A stretch of 64,000 bases of DNA from Phycisphaeraceae bacterium (lineage in GTDB: Bacteria > Planctomycetota > Phycisphaerae > Phycisphaerales > UBA1924), in NCBI GenBank assembly GCA_019636615.1, contig JAHBXF010000002.1, forward strand, positions 994,001 to 1,058,000. The letters run 5' to 3'. Position 1 is the stretch's first letter. The number at the start of each line of letters is the position of its first letter. The translations under genes and the position numbers were made by a program. The notes beneath the pieces were generated by a model. That model was not told the DNA's origin and made no database searches. It worked only from the letters and a program-made list of their open reading frames with translations. Positions 1-8,367 of this stretch are shown in pieces.

Positions 1-60
1 GCGCGACGCCGAATGACCCCCGCCGCGCGGCGTCGCGGGGAACCGCGACCGCCACGCTTC

Positions 61-81
61 CCCGCCGCAGCGTGCGGCGGG
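61..81. promoter_or_regulatory. Perfect hairpin before the HARE-HTH gene
   Basis: A 9-bp perfect stem (61-69 pairs with 73-81) around a GCG loop lies 28 bp upstream of the start at 110. No T-run follows, so it is not a canonical intrinsic terminator. It could be a factor-dependent terminator of an upstream gene (a frame ending in TGA at 14-16 would fit a gene tail) or an operator. Confidence 0.3.
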
Positions 82-109
82 AGTCAGCACCAGACAGAAG
101 GAGTCCGAC

Positions 110-727
110 ATGGCACGCAAAGGCACGATCAAGAACATGGGCAAGGCCCAGCGCGAGATGAGCGCGGCGTGGAAGGCCCGCAAGAGCGCGAAGGCAACCG
201 CGACGCCCGACGACACGACCCCGCCGACGCGCGAGGAGGCCAACCGCCTCGCCGAGCGGGCGGCGGTCGCGGTCTTCGGCCCGGCGGTCCTCAGCCCCGC
301 CCCGGACGCGAGCCCCGCGATGAAGCGGGCCGTCGGCCCCGGCGGCAAGCGCATCCCCAAGCGCAAGCCCGACGCCACTTCGTCGAGCGCCGCGGCGAAG
401 AACGCCAAGAGCGCCAGGCCCGCGACGGAGCGGAAGGCTGCCAAGGCGACGAAGCCGAAGCCCGCGAAGTCCGCAGGCGAAAAGAAGCCCAAGCGCGTCA
501 GCGCCCTCGACGCCGCGGCGCAGGTGCTTGCCGCCAGCGAGGTGCCGATGCGGGCCAAGGAGATGATCGCCGCGATGGAGGCCAAGGGCCTCTGGAAGAG
601 CCCGGGCGGGAAGACGCCCGAGGCGACGCTCTACGCCGCAATCATCCGGGAGATCGCCGCCAAGGGCACCGCCGCCCGCTTCAAGAAGCACGAGCGCGGC
701 GTCTTCGTCGCGGGGAAGGGAGCCTGA
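110..727 (+). CDS. HARE-HTH domain protein with basic Ala/Lys-rich N-terminus
   Basis: This is a 205-residue protein. Residues 1-130 are low in complexity and rich in Lys, Ala and Pro, probably disordered and able to bind nucleic acid. Residues about 131-200 read as a HARE-HTH winged helix ([40 protein letters not shown], then RGVFVAG). That domain is known from HB1, ASXL, RNA polymerase delta and restriction-modification proteins and is thought to sense or bind DNA. The start has a good AAGGAG site 6 bp upstream. It is followed 3 bp later by the next gene in the same direction and converges on the methyltransferase gene. A DNA-binding role is inferred; the partner is unknown. Confidence 0.8.
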   Translation: MARKGTIKNMGKAQREMSAAWKARKSAKATATPDDTTPPTREEANRLAERAAVAVFGPAVLSPAPDASPAMKRAVGPGGKRIPKRKPDATSSSAAAKNAKSARPATERKAAKATKPKPAKSAGEKKPKRVSALDAAAQVLAASEVPMRAKEMIAAMEAKGLWKSPGGKTPEATLYAAIIREIAAKGTAARFKKHERGVFVAGKGA

Positions 728-730
728 GCC

Positions 731-994
731 ATGCCCGCCACGCCCCCCGCGCCCGACCGCGAAGCCCAACTCGAGGCCGTGCTTCAAGCCGCCCTCTACC
801 TGCTCGGCGCGCGGCAGGACCAGATGCTCACCATCGAGGAGTGGACCGACCTCGCCCGGGCGGTCGCCGCCTGCCAGCAGCGCAAGACGGCCGACTACCT
901 CACCGACCGCGACCTCGAAGACATCGCCGAGCGCTACGCCCTTGAGTGGGACGAAGCGACGGACGGGGCGCTGCCCACGCTCGACGAGGACTGA
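731..994 (+). CDS. Small acidic hypothetical protein
   Basis: This 87-residue acidic protein begins MPATPPAPDREAQLEAVLQ and ends in a string of acidic residues. It is predicted helical with no membrane segment. A GGGAG site lies 8 bp before the ATG, and the gene sits 3 bp after the HARE-HTH gene, so the two are probably one transcript. I do not recognise the family. An acidic partner for the very basic upstream protein is possible but speculative. It ends 8 bp from the convergent methyltransferase gene. Confidence 0.6.
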   Translation: MPATPPAPDREAQLEAVLQAALYLLGARQDQMLTIEEWTDLARAVAACQQRKTADYLTDRDLEDIAERYALEWDEATDGALPTLDED

Positions 995-1002
995 GGCGGC
1001 CA

Positions 1003-2379
1003 TCACGCGCCGCTCCCCGCCGCGACCTTCTTCCGGGTCGCGGCTTTCTCTTCGGCCGCATCCTTCGCGGGCAGCCGCTCGGCCTTTCGCCCCGTGAACT
1101 TCTCCCAGCGCTGCACGATGACATCGCAGTAGAGCGGGTCGAGCTCCATCAGGAACGCCCGCCGCCCGGTCATCTCCGCGCCGATGAGCGTACTGCCGCT
1201 CCCGCCGAACAGGTCGAGCACGTTCTCGCCGGGCCGCGACGAGTACTCGATGGCGCGGCGGGCCAGCTCCACCGGCTTCTCCGTGAGGTGGACCATGCTC
1301 TGCGGGTTCACCTTCTTGACGGACCATGTGTCGGGCACGTTGGCGGGGCCGAAGAAGCGGTGCGCTGCGCCTTCCTTCCAGCCGTAGAAGCACCACTCGT
1401 GGTTGCCCATGAAGTCCTTGCGCGTGAGGACCGGGTGCTCCTTGATCCAGATGACCGCCTGCGAGAAGTACAGCTCCATCGCCTTGAGCACCGGCGGGTA
1501 GTTGGCGCAGTTGGCGTAGCCGCCCCAGATGTAGAAGCCGCCGCCGGGGATGAGCACGCGGGCGATGTTCCCGAACCAGGCCGCGAGCAGCCGGTCGAAC
1601 TCCTGGTCGGACACGAAGTCGTTGGCCAGCGGACGGTCCTTGGCCCGGAGCTTCTTCCCGGTGGGCTTGGCCTTCTCCGGGTGCCGCGCCAGGTCCATGC
1701 TCTGGTGGTGCGTCTGCGGCTTGGCGTTGCTCGCCTGGAACGACGACAACCCCGCCGCGATGGCGTTGTTGCTCCGCGGCTCAACCTTCACGTTGTACGG
1801 CGGGTCGGTGTTGACGAGGTGGATCGGCTGGCCGTCGAGCAAGCGGTCCAGATCCTCCGGCTTCGACGAGTCCCCGCACATGAGCCGGTGGTTGCCGAGC
1901 ACCCAGATGTCGCCGGGGACGGTCGTTGCCGCATCCGGAGGCGCGGGCACGTCGTCGGGATCGGTCTGGCCCTCCGTCCCGGCCGGCGCCATCAGCGCCG
2001 CGAGGTCCTCGGCGCTGAAACCCAGCACCGCGAGGTCGAAGTCCACGCTCTTCAGGTCGGCAAGCTCGATGGGCAGGAGCTCCATGTCCCACGAGGTCAG
2101 CGACGCGACCTTGTTGTCGGCGATGCGCAGCGCCTTGACCTGGTCCGGCGTGAGGTCGGCCGCGCGGATCGTCGGCACCTCGGTCAGTCCGAGCTTCCGC
2201 GCGGCGCGGAGGCGGGTATGGCCGGCGATGATGATGCCCTCGCCGTCGATGAGGATTGGGATCTTGAACCCGAAGGCTTGGATTGACCTGGCCACCGCAT
2301 CGATGGCAGCATCGTTGATGGTGCGGGGGTTGCGGTCGTACTCCTTGACCGCGTCGATGGGGAGCATCTCGATGTTCAC
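1003..2379 (-). CDS. ParB-like domain fused to a DNA methyltransferase
   Basis: The 458-residue protein has a ParB/Srx-like domain at about 1-95 (GHTR at 53-56) followed by an adenine-N6/cytosine-N4 DNA methyltransferase. The catalytic DPPY is at 192-195. The AdoMet-binding motif FGGSGST lies near the C-terminus (391-397), so the motif order is the beta-class type (motif IV before motif I). It starts at GTG with GGAG upstream. Such ParB-methyltransferase fusions are common in phages and mobile elements, usually as orphan methylases that shield element DNA or regulate it. No restriction gene is adjacent. Target sequence cannot be read from the protein. Confidence 0.9.
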   Translation of the reverse strand: MNIEMLPIDAVKEYDRNPRTINDAAIDAVARSIQAFGFKIPILIDGEGIIIAGHTRLRAARKLGLTEVPTIRAADLTPDQVKALRIADNKVASLTSWDMELLPIELADLKSVDFDLAVLGFSAEDLAALMAPAGTEGQTDPDDVPAPPDAATTVPGDIWVLGNHRLMCGDSSKPEDLDRLLDGQPIHLVNTDPPYNVKVEPRSNNAIAAGLSSFQASNAKPQTHHQSMDLARHPEKAKPTGKKLRAKDRPLANDFVSDQEFDRLLAAWFGNIARVLIPGGGFYIWGGYANCANYPPVLKAMELYFSQAVIWIKEHPVLTRKDFMGNHEWCFYGWKEGAAHRFFGPANVPDTWSVKKVNPQSMVHLTEKPVELARRAIEYSSRPGENVLDLFGGSGSTLIGAEMTGRRAFLMELDPLYCDVIVQRWEKFTGRKAERLPAKDAAEEKAATRKKVAAGSGA

Positions 2380-2942
2380 GGCGATCTCCGTCGGGGGCGC
2401 GCGGCGAGCGCCGGCGCGGGGTGGCGCGTCATGGCCCGCGGCACATGCCGACGGGTCCGGGGATCGCTGGATGGCTGGATGGATCGCTCGGGCTACGGGC
2501 CCGTCCGGGGGCGTTCAGCGCCCCGAGTCTCGCCCGTTACGGGCCGCGCCCGTTGGCCACGGGTTCGCCCACGTTGGCCCACGTCGCGTTCCTGGCGGGG
2601 CGGCGTACCACCCCCGCCACCCGGCCGCCCCGCGCCCGGACGCGCGAAACAAACTCTGTCGCCAAGCGCGGCTGTTCCCGCGGGCGTGTCCTCTCCACCC
2701 CGGCGGGGAAGTACCTACCGACCCCCTTACCCCCGCCGTTAGGCTTCGGGCTGTTGGGCTCGTGGTAGGCGCGGCCTGGCACGCGACCTGCATTGGCGCG
2801 GCGGGGCGGGAGGGGGGGAGTACATGATGAAAGAGAGAGATTCTTCAATCTTTCAATACCTCCCTTACGCCCATGCACCCGCCCGCGCGTGCGCGACCCG
2901 CGTGCGCGCGCGGTGAATGGATGAATGATTGAACTATTCGGC
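2380..2942. other. 563-bp non-coding gap between methyltransferase and primase genes
   Basis: All frames here give only Arg/Pro-rich, low-complexity translations, so I see no gene. The segment is skewed in composition. A G/C-rich half is followed (from about 2820) by an AT-richer stretch with CTTTCAATA-like and ATGAATGATTG-like sequence flanking an alternating CG/TG run near 2885-2915. This is a reasonable place for the methyltransferase promoter or a replication origin of the element, but no iterons are obvious. Confidence 0.4.
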
Positions 2943-5123
2943 TCATGCCAGCACATACCAGACCCTCGGCCGCGTTGCGGTCGATTCCTCTTCCTGCCGC
3001 AACTGCTGTGTTTCCAGGAGGTTGTCGATCACTTCCTGCCGCTCCCGTTGGGTCAGCCACTGCGTCTTGCGGCAGAGCTCGCTGCGGGAGATCTTTCCAC
3101 CCGCCTTGCGCACCACCCGCACGACCCGCTTCTGCCGGGCATCGAAGACGCCGTCGGCGACCCACTCGTGGGCGATGTAGAGCATCCGGCGGGTCAGGTA
3201 CGACGACAGGTCGCACGCCCAGCGGGCGGCGTCCTCGTCGATCACCGGCTTCTGGGCGTTCGCCGAGCACGCATAGATCAGCGCCAGGCGGCACGCCTTC
3301 TCCTCGGCGCGCGCCCACAGCGAGCGGCCTGTCTCGTCCGGCTTCCCCAGCTCGGCGTCCACCATCACGGCGAGCGCATCGAACACCGCGCCGGCCTCTG
3401 GCGTGGCCTCGACCACGATGGGCTGGGGGTGTTCCGGGGCGAGGTTGCCGCCCGGCTTGAACGATCCCCACCACTCCGCGGCCTGCTTGATCCCGTCGGG
3501 GACGCCCGTTGCCCGGGTGCGCTGCCGCGCCGGCGTCTCGGCCGCCTCGAAGACCAGGAGCCGGGCGATGAACCCGTCGCTGAGGCTGTCGGCGGTGAGG
3601 GACTCGAAGAAGTGCTCGGGGACGGTCGTGCCGTAGACGCTCACGCACGGCTGATCGACGACCTTGTTCCGCTTCTTGTCCGCGTAGGCCTTGCCGCGGA
3701 AGACCGTGTCCGCGCTGCTGTAGAGCTTCATCAGCGCCGTCAGCACGTTGAACAGGTGCGGGGCCTTCTTCGGATCGCCGATGGTGCGGAGGAAGCGCCC
3801 GAACTCGTCGATCTGGAACAGGATCGCCGGCTGGGCCTCGACAGCGGTCACCAGCCCCGCATCGGACGCCAGGTCCTCGTTCCCCTCGTGCTCGACCAAG
3901 TCGGCGGCGAAGAGGATGTTCTTGTTGACCTTACGTGCGTTGTCCTTGCCGGCACCGGAGGGGGCGACGCCAACGCAGTAGAGATTGGTGCGGTTGCCTC
4001 GCTCGTCGCGGACCTTGCGGGCGGCGAGCACGGCCTGGAGACAGATCGCGGCCGCCAGCGCGAGCACGGGCTGCGGGCGCGTGGCCGTCGCCAGATTGTG
4101 CGCCACGACAAGTTCGATGAAGCCGGGGACGCGGAGGAGGTGCTCGGGGAACGGCCCCGGGTCGGGCGGGCGCTCTGACCGGGGCCGCTCGCCTCCGCCG
4201 CGCCGGCGCTCGGGATCGAACCCGGAGAGGTCCACGCCGCCGAGGTCCTCCGGCTGCTGGGCGTCGCGCAGCCACCCATGCGGGCGGTCGTGTGGCTTGC
4301 TGGCAGCGTCGCTGACCTTGTGCCGGAGCTCTTTCTCCGACCACGGCGGCTGGCATCGCGGGTTGTACCGATCGAGCAGCAGCCCCAGCGCCGTCTCAGG
4401 GTCCAGCCCGAACCCATGCACCATCGCCGTCGCGGCGGCATACGTCTGGCTGTGCCCGCCCGAGCCGGAGATCGCCGGCGGAATGCGGTCCAGGTACGCC
4501 TCGGCGCGGCGCAGAACGGCATCCGGCGCAGGCGCGGGTCTTGTTGCCTCCTGCCGGGAGACCGGCCTTTCCGGCCGGGGCTCATCTCCATGCCGTTGCC
4601 TCGTCACCGCCTCGGCCAGGGCCGCGACCGCCGCGCACAGCGCCTCGGCATCGACCGCGGCGGGCTCGCCCTCGAGCGGGTCGTACGGCTCGCCGCTCGG
4701 GTGCATGCTCGGGCCGACGATCGTCTGCGCGCCCGTGCTCCGCAGTTCGACGATCATCTTCTTCGACGCCGGGTCCTGGTGCTTGCGGGTCTTCGCCCCC
4801 TCGCAGATGTACCACCAATGCGACGAGGGCTTGCCGGGCCGGCCCGACTTCGCGCCCGTCGGCGGCAGGAACGCCGGCGCGAGCGCCACCGCCTCCTCGC
4901 AGTCCAGGTCCACGTCCACCAGCCACCCGCTCGGCTCGCCCAAGAGCACGCCGATGTTCCCGGTGCCGTTGAAGTGCCGGGGCAGGTCGGCGTCCGCGAG
5001 GCGCAGGTCCGTCCAGCCCTTAAGCACGGGCACCTTCGACCCCGCGGGCACGGGGATCGGGGCGTAGCCGCGCGCGAGGTACCACCGCGCGGCGTCGAGC
5101 AGGTTGGCGCGGCCGTCGCTCAT
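2943..5123 (-). CDS. Primase-polymerase / DUF3987-type helicase fusion
   Basis: The 726-residue replication protein has three parts. Residues 1-175 are a bifunctional primase-polymerase domain with the catalytic acidic motif DVDLD at 70-74. Residues about 205-285 resemble the PriCT linker domain. Residues about 325-620 form a DUF3987-like ATPase with a Walker A motif GVAPSGAGK at 385-393. This is the typical primase-helicase of phages and plasmids and would prime and unwind the element's DNA. The ATG at 5121-5123 lies 3 bp after the stop of the next upstream gene; a TTG one codon earlier is less likely. It is the last gene of the replication operon. Confidence 0.88.
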   Translation of the reverse strand: MSDGRANLLDAARWYLARGYAPIPVPAGSKVPVLKGWTDLRLADADLPRHFNGTGNIGVLLGEPSGWLVDVDLDCEEAVALAPAFLPPTGAKSGRPGKPSSHWWYICEGAKTRKHQDPASKKMIVELRSTGAQTIVGPSMHPSGEPYDPLEGEPAAVDAEALCAAVAALAEAVTRQRHGDEPRPERPVSRQEATRPAPAPDAVLRRAEAYLDRIPPAISGSGGHSQTYAAATAMVHGFGLDPETALGLLLDRYNPRCQPPWSEKELRHKVSDAASKPHDRPHGWLRDAQQPEDLGGVDLSGFDPERRRGGGERPRSERPPDPGPFPEHLLRVPGFIELVVAHNLATATRPQPVLALAAAICLQAVLAARKVRDERGNRTNLYCVGVAPSGAGKDNARKVNKNILFAADLVEHEGNEDLASDAGLVTAVEAQPAILFQIDEFGRFLRTIGDPKKAPHLFNVLTALMKLYSSADTVFRGKAYADKKRNKVVDQPCVSVYGTTVPEHFFESLTADSLSDGFIARLLVFEAAETPARQRTRATGVPDGIKQAAEWWGSFKPGGNLAPEHPQPIVVEATPEAGAVFDALAVMVDAELGKPDETGRSLWARAEEKACRLALIYACSANAQKPVIDEDAARWACDLSSYLTRRMLYIAHEWVADGVFDARQKRVVRVVRKAGGKISRSELCRKTQWLTQRERQEVIDNLLETQQLRQEEESTATRPRVWYVLA

Positions 5124-5126
5124 CAA

Positions 5127-5519
5127 TTACTCGTCGCTCTCGCGTCCCTTGATGCCGGCGCCCATGATCCTGAGCATCTGCGCGGCGGACTCGCGGTCGC
5201 GCTTGCTCGCCCGGTAGTCGAGCAGCCGGTCGAGGTCCACGACGGGCTTCACCGCGTAGTCGAAGCTGTAGTCGTACTTCGCCAGCCCGATCGCGTGGGC
5301 GATCGCCTGCGTGCAGCGGCTGGAGTGGTGCGTCCCCGACGCCGCCAGCAGCAGCGGCACCTCTGCCCGCGTCTGGCCGTGGTACATCAGCCCCCCGACG
5401 CTGCGGGCCAGCAGCGACCCCACGCCCTTGGCGTCGTTCTTGTCGATGGGGGCCGAGGCGACGTGCCGCCCCAGCACGCGGCCGTCCTTGTCCGTCTCTT
5501 CGATCGTGATCGTGATCAT
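5127..5519 (-). CDS. Hypothetical protein of the element's replication operon
   Basis: The protein is 130 residues, begins MITITIEETDKDGRVLGRH, and is soluble with no motif I recognise. The start is well supported by AAGGAG 8 bp upstream. A longer frame extends back through the helicase gene but that part is a shadow. It lies between the helicase (14 bp) and primase (3 bp) genes, so it is co-transcribed and probably belongs to the replication module. Function is unknown. Confidence 0.7.
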   Translation of the reverse strand: MITITIEETDKDGRVLGRHVASAPIDKNDAKGVGSLLARSVGGLMYHGQTRAEVPLLLAASGTHHSSRCTQAIAHAIGLAKYDYSFDYAVKPVVDLDRLLDYRASKRDRESAAQMLRIMGAGIKGRESDE

Positions 5520-5533
5520 TCTGTACTCCTTGC

Positions 5534-7225
5534 TCAGAAGGGGATTTCGTCGTCGGGGATGCCGTACGTGGTGCCCACCGGCGCGGGCACGTACTCGGGG
5601 AGGCCCTCGTCGCCGTCGAGGCGGGGCGGCTTGTCGCCCAGGCGGTGCGCCACCACCCGCTCGAACTGCTCGCCCGCCTTCTTCTCGACGGTGATCGAGA
5701 GCGCCGGCGCGAGCGCCCCCGCCCGAGCAAGCTCGACCGCCTCCTCGGTGCCGCCGGGCACAGGCTCGACCGACCGCGCCCGCCACCACGCCTCGGCCTT
5801 GGCGCGGGCATAGCCGGTGTGGTCGAAACAGACCCACTCGCGGAAGTAGCGGTTGAAGCCGACGCGGTACTCGACCCGCATCGTCAGCGGCGCGGCCGGG
5901 TCGCTGCGCTTCATGTGGACGTGGTACGTGGTCTCGCTGACGCTGTGCTCCTCGCGGGTGGTCTGCCCGCTGAGGATGCCCTCGGTGCTGGCCTGCGCCT
6001 CGTGCTTCTGGCGGTTGAGCTCGGGGAACTCGTGCCCGCACTCCGGGCACGTCTGGTAGCCCGCGGCGATGAGCGCGTGGCAGTTGGGGCACTCCTTCGC
6101 CGGCGCCTCGCCCTCGCCCCGGTCGTCCGTGGTGAGCCGGATCGCATCTACGGGGCCGTGCCGCAGCACGTTGCCGCCAAAGTCCAGCACGAGGCAGTCG
6201 GCCTTGCCGGGGTGCAGACGGAAGCCCCGCCCGACCATCTGGTAGTACAGCCCGGGCGACATCGTCGGCCGCACGAGCGCCACGCAGTCGATGTGCGGGG
6301 CGTCGAAACCGGTCGTGAGGACGTTGACGTTGCAGAGGTACCTGAGCGCCCCCGAACGGAAGCGGTCGAGGATGGCGCTGCGCACTCCCGCGGGCGTGTC
6401 TCCTGACACGAACCCGCACTCGACGCCGTGCTTGGACTTCAGCACCTCCACGATGTGCTGCCCGTGGCGGATGCCTGACGAGAAGATCAGCGTGGCGCTG
6501 CGGTCCTTGGTGTGCTCGACGATCTCGGCGCAGGCGCCCTCGACCAGAGCGTCCTTGTCCATGAGGTCCTCGACCTCGCTGGCGACGAACTCGCCGGCGC
6601 GGACGTGCAGGTCGTCGGTGCTGACCTTTTGGAGCCCTGCCTTCGTCCGCAGCGGGGAGAGGAAGCCCTGCACGATCAGCTCGCGGACGCCCACCTCGAA
6701 GCAGACGTGGTTGAGGATGTTGCCGGGCTCGCAGATGGGGCCGGACTTCATGCGGAACGGCGTCGCCGTCAGCCCGATGACCCGCGCCAGCGGGTTCACG
6801 ACCTTGGCGTCGGCAATGAACTGGCGGTACATCCCCTCCCCGTCGGGCGGGATCAGGTGCGCCTCGTCCACAATGAGCAGGTCCACCGGCCCCAGGTCGC
6901 ACGCCCGCTGGTAGATCGACTGAATCCCGGCGATGGTGACGGCGTACCCGAGGTCCTTGCGCTTCAGCCCCGCCGAGTAGATGCCCACGGGGACGTCGGG
7001 GGCGATGGTGCGCAACTTGTCCGCCGCCTGCTCCAGCAGTTCCCTGACGTGGGCCAGGATGACGACGCGCCCGTTCCACGGCCCCACCGCGTCGCGGCAG
7101 ATCGTGGCGATCACGGGCGTCTTACCCCCGCCGGTCGGGATGACCACGCAGGGGTTGTTGTCGCGGGTCCGCAGGTGCTCGTACACCGCGGCGATGGCTT
7201 CGGATTGGTAGGGACGCAGTTGCAT
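5534..7225 (-). CDS. DEAD/DEAH-box (SF2) helicase with zinc ribbon
   Basis: A 563-residue superfamily 2 helicase of the phage/SSL2-like type. The Q-like N-terminal motif LRPYQSEAI is followed by Walker A PTGGGKT (30-36) and DEAH (120-123). The C-terminal helicase half holds TTGFDAPHID and the QMVGRGFR arginine-finger motif. A four-cysteine zinc ribbon (CPNC...CPEC) comes near residue 380. The ATG overlaps the upstream stop as TGATG, showing translational coupling. It probably works with the primase-helicase and RusA in replication or recombination restart of the element. Activity on DNA versus RNA cannot be told, but context favours DNA. Confidence 0.88.
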   Translation of the reverse strand: MQLRPYQSEAIAAVYEHLRTRDNNPCVVIPTGGGKTPVIATICRDAVGPWNGRVVILAHVRELLEQAADKLRTIAPDVPVGIYSAGLKRKDLGYAVTIAGIQSIYQRACDLGPVDLLIVDEAHLIPPDGEGMYRQFIADAKVVNPLARVIGLTATPFRMKSGPICEPGNILNHVCFEVGVRELIVQGFLSPLRTKAGLQKVSTDDLHVRAGEFVASEVEDLMDKDALVEGACAEIVEHTKDRSATLIFSSGIRHGQHIVEVLKSKHGVECGFVSGDTPAGVRSAILDRFRSGALRYLCNVNVLTTGFDAPHIDCVALVRPTMSPGLYYQMVGRGFRLHPGKADCLVLDFGGNVLRHGPVDAIRLTTDDRGEGEAPAKECPNCHALIAAGYQTCPECGHEFPELNRQKHEAQASTEGILSGQTTREEHSVSETTYHVHMKRSDPAAPLTMRVEYRVGFNRYFREWVCFDHTGYARAKAEAWWRARSVEPVPGGTEEAVELARAGALAPALSITVEKKAGEQFERVVAHRLGDKPPRLDGDEGLPEYVPAPVGTTYGIPDDEIPF

Positions 7226-7503
7226 CACGCGCCCGCTCCCGCTCGGCGGCGAAGGAAGCGACCGCCGGCCTGCGCGAGGGTCTCCTCGTTGACGTTCCTG
7301 GCGTTCGCGTCACTGAGCAGGTGCGCGGCGACCTCGACCTCGGACAGATCGAGCTGGCGGAGCACGCACGACAGACAGAACGCAATCCCGCTCGCGAGGC
7401 CGTCGCTCTCCGGGCCCTCGGTCTTGAGCGATCCGACCGTGGTCACCTGCTCTTCGCCAAACTCAATCGTGACTCGACGCCACCTGTCAGCCCGCGTGTT
7501 CAT
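7225..7503 (-). CDS. Hypothetical 92-residue protein
   Basis: The protein begins MNTRADRWRRVTIEFGEEQ and contains a C-x2-C pair-like stretch (CLSCVL) and an Arg/Ala-rich tail. It overlaps the RusA gene by 4 bp upstream and the helicase gene by 1 bp downstream, so it is a genuine member of the translationally coupled operon. I do not recognise the family. No membrane segment or signal peptide is seen. Confidence 0.65.
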   Translation of the reverse strand: MNTRADRWRRVTIEFGEEQVTTVGSLKTEGPESDGLASGIAFCLSCVLRQLDLSEVEVAAHLLSDANARNVNEETLAQAGGRFLRRRAGAGA

Positions 7504-7880
7504 GCGTGTGCTCCTGTGTTGCCGGGCATCTGCGCGATGGCCACCAGCACCTTGCCGCCCGGCGTCACCGGGCCGCGCTCAACGACCAACCGGTCAATCT
7601 GCGAGTCGTCGCGGTACGCACCGCCCTTCGCCAGCGCGTCGAGCAGCGCCTTCTGCACGTTGTCCAGGTCGCGCCGGCGGTGATCGGGCGGGCAGACGGT
7701 GACCCGCACCGCGAGCCGACCGTTCATCCGCTCGACCTTCATCGCCGCGAGGGCGGCGCACACGTCCGTGCGGTAGCGCCGGCCCTCGCGGCTGATGACG
7801 GTCCTCGGCCCCACGCGCCGCCAGATGTGGTTCACACTCGGCGGGTACGGGAGCACGAGGACGCGGCCACTTGCGATCAC
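7500..7880 (-). CDS. rusA: RusA-family Holliday junction resolvase
   Basis: 126 residues, the usual RusA size. The N-terminal PYPPSVNHIWRR and the later RRRDLDNVQKALLDAL, followed by YRDDSQID, are the conserved RusA blocks; DLDN and DDSQ hold the metal-binding aspartates. RusA cuts four-way junctions and is common in lambdoid and other phages. The frame remains open upstream, but the GTG at 7878-7880 overlaps the DUF669 stop by 4 bp (GTGA) and gives the family-typical N-terminus, so I chose it. It supports a recombination-dependent replication mode for the element. Confidence 0.9.
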   Translation of the reverse strand: MIASGRVLVLPYPPSVNHIWRRVGPRTVISREGRRYRTDVCAALAAMKVERMNGRLAVRVTVCPPDHRRRDLDNVQKALLDALAKGGAYRDDSQIDRLVVERGPVTPGGKVLVAIAQMPGNTGAHA

Positions 7881-8353
7881 CGCTTCCACGGCGGCGTGCT
7901 CCCCGGGCCGACGCCCGCGGGCACGCGAGCGCCCGCAGCGCCTCCGCCCCCGTTCCCGCCCTTCTTGGCGTAGCCCTTGATGACGTTGGTGAACTCGCCG
8001 TTGTCGTCGCGCTTCTTCAGCCCGACGTTGATCTCCAGCGGGATGTTGTGGAGTTCGACCGAGTCCTTCGGGGCCATCACCCCGACGGCGCGGCAGATCG
8101 CGGACAGTTCTCCCCGCGCGATCTTCACCGTCATCTCGCTCTTGTTCTCCAGGTTGAGCCTCGCCCACACGAGGCGGCCCTTGCGCTCGCCGTCGATGAT
8201 CTGGAACGTGAGCTGGAGATACTTCCCGCCGCCGGCCTTCGTCGGCTTCATCTCCGACTCGGTGATGACGGCGATGTACTTGCCCGCGGGGATCGGATCG
8301 AGCGCGACGGAGGGGTCCACGTTGTTCGCGTCGAAGTTGTTCAGGTTCGCCAT
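7877..8353 (-). CDS. DUF669-like phage protein (probable ssDNA-binding role)
   Basis: 158 residues starting MANLNNFDANNVDPS. The pattern PIPAGKYIAVITESEMKPTK, then YLQLTFQIIDGERKGRLVW and a Gly/Pro-rich tail ending PPWKR, matches DUF669, a phage family found beside recombination genes. It is often suggested to be an OB-fold or single-strand DNA-binding protein. The acidic-free, glycine-rich tail is unlike that of host SSB. The gene lies 14 bp after the AAA ATPase gene and overlaps rusA. The family call is from recognition of sequence pattern only. Confidence 0.75.
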   Translation of the reverse strand: MANLNNFDANNVDPSVALDPIPAGKYIAVITESEMKPTKAGGGKYLQLTFQIIDGERKGRLVWARLNLENKSEMTVKIARGELSAICRAVGVMAPKDSVELHNIPLEINVGLKKRDDNGEFTNVIKGYAKKGGNGGGGAAGARVPAGVGPGSTPPWKR

Positions 8354-8367
8354 TGGTCAGAGTCCTT

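Noticed and set aside
2..16. Tail of an upstream plus-strand gene ending TGA at 14-16
   Set aside because: Only four codons are visible, too few to support a feature.
4278..5813. 511-codon plus-strand frame across the primase and helicase region
   Set aside because: It is a GC-driven shadow that spans three supported minus-strand genes with ribosome sites.
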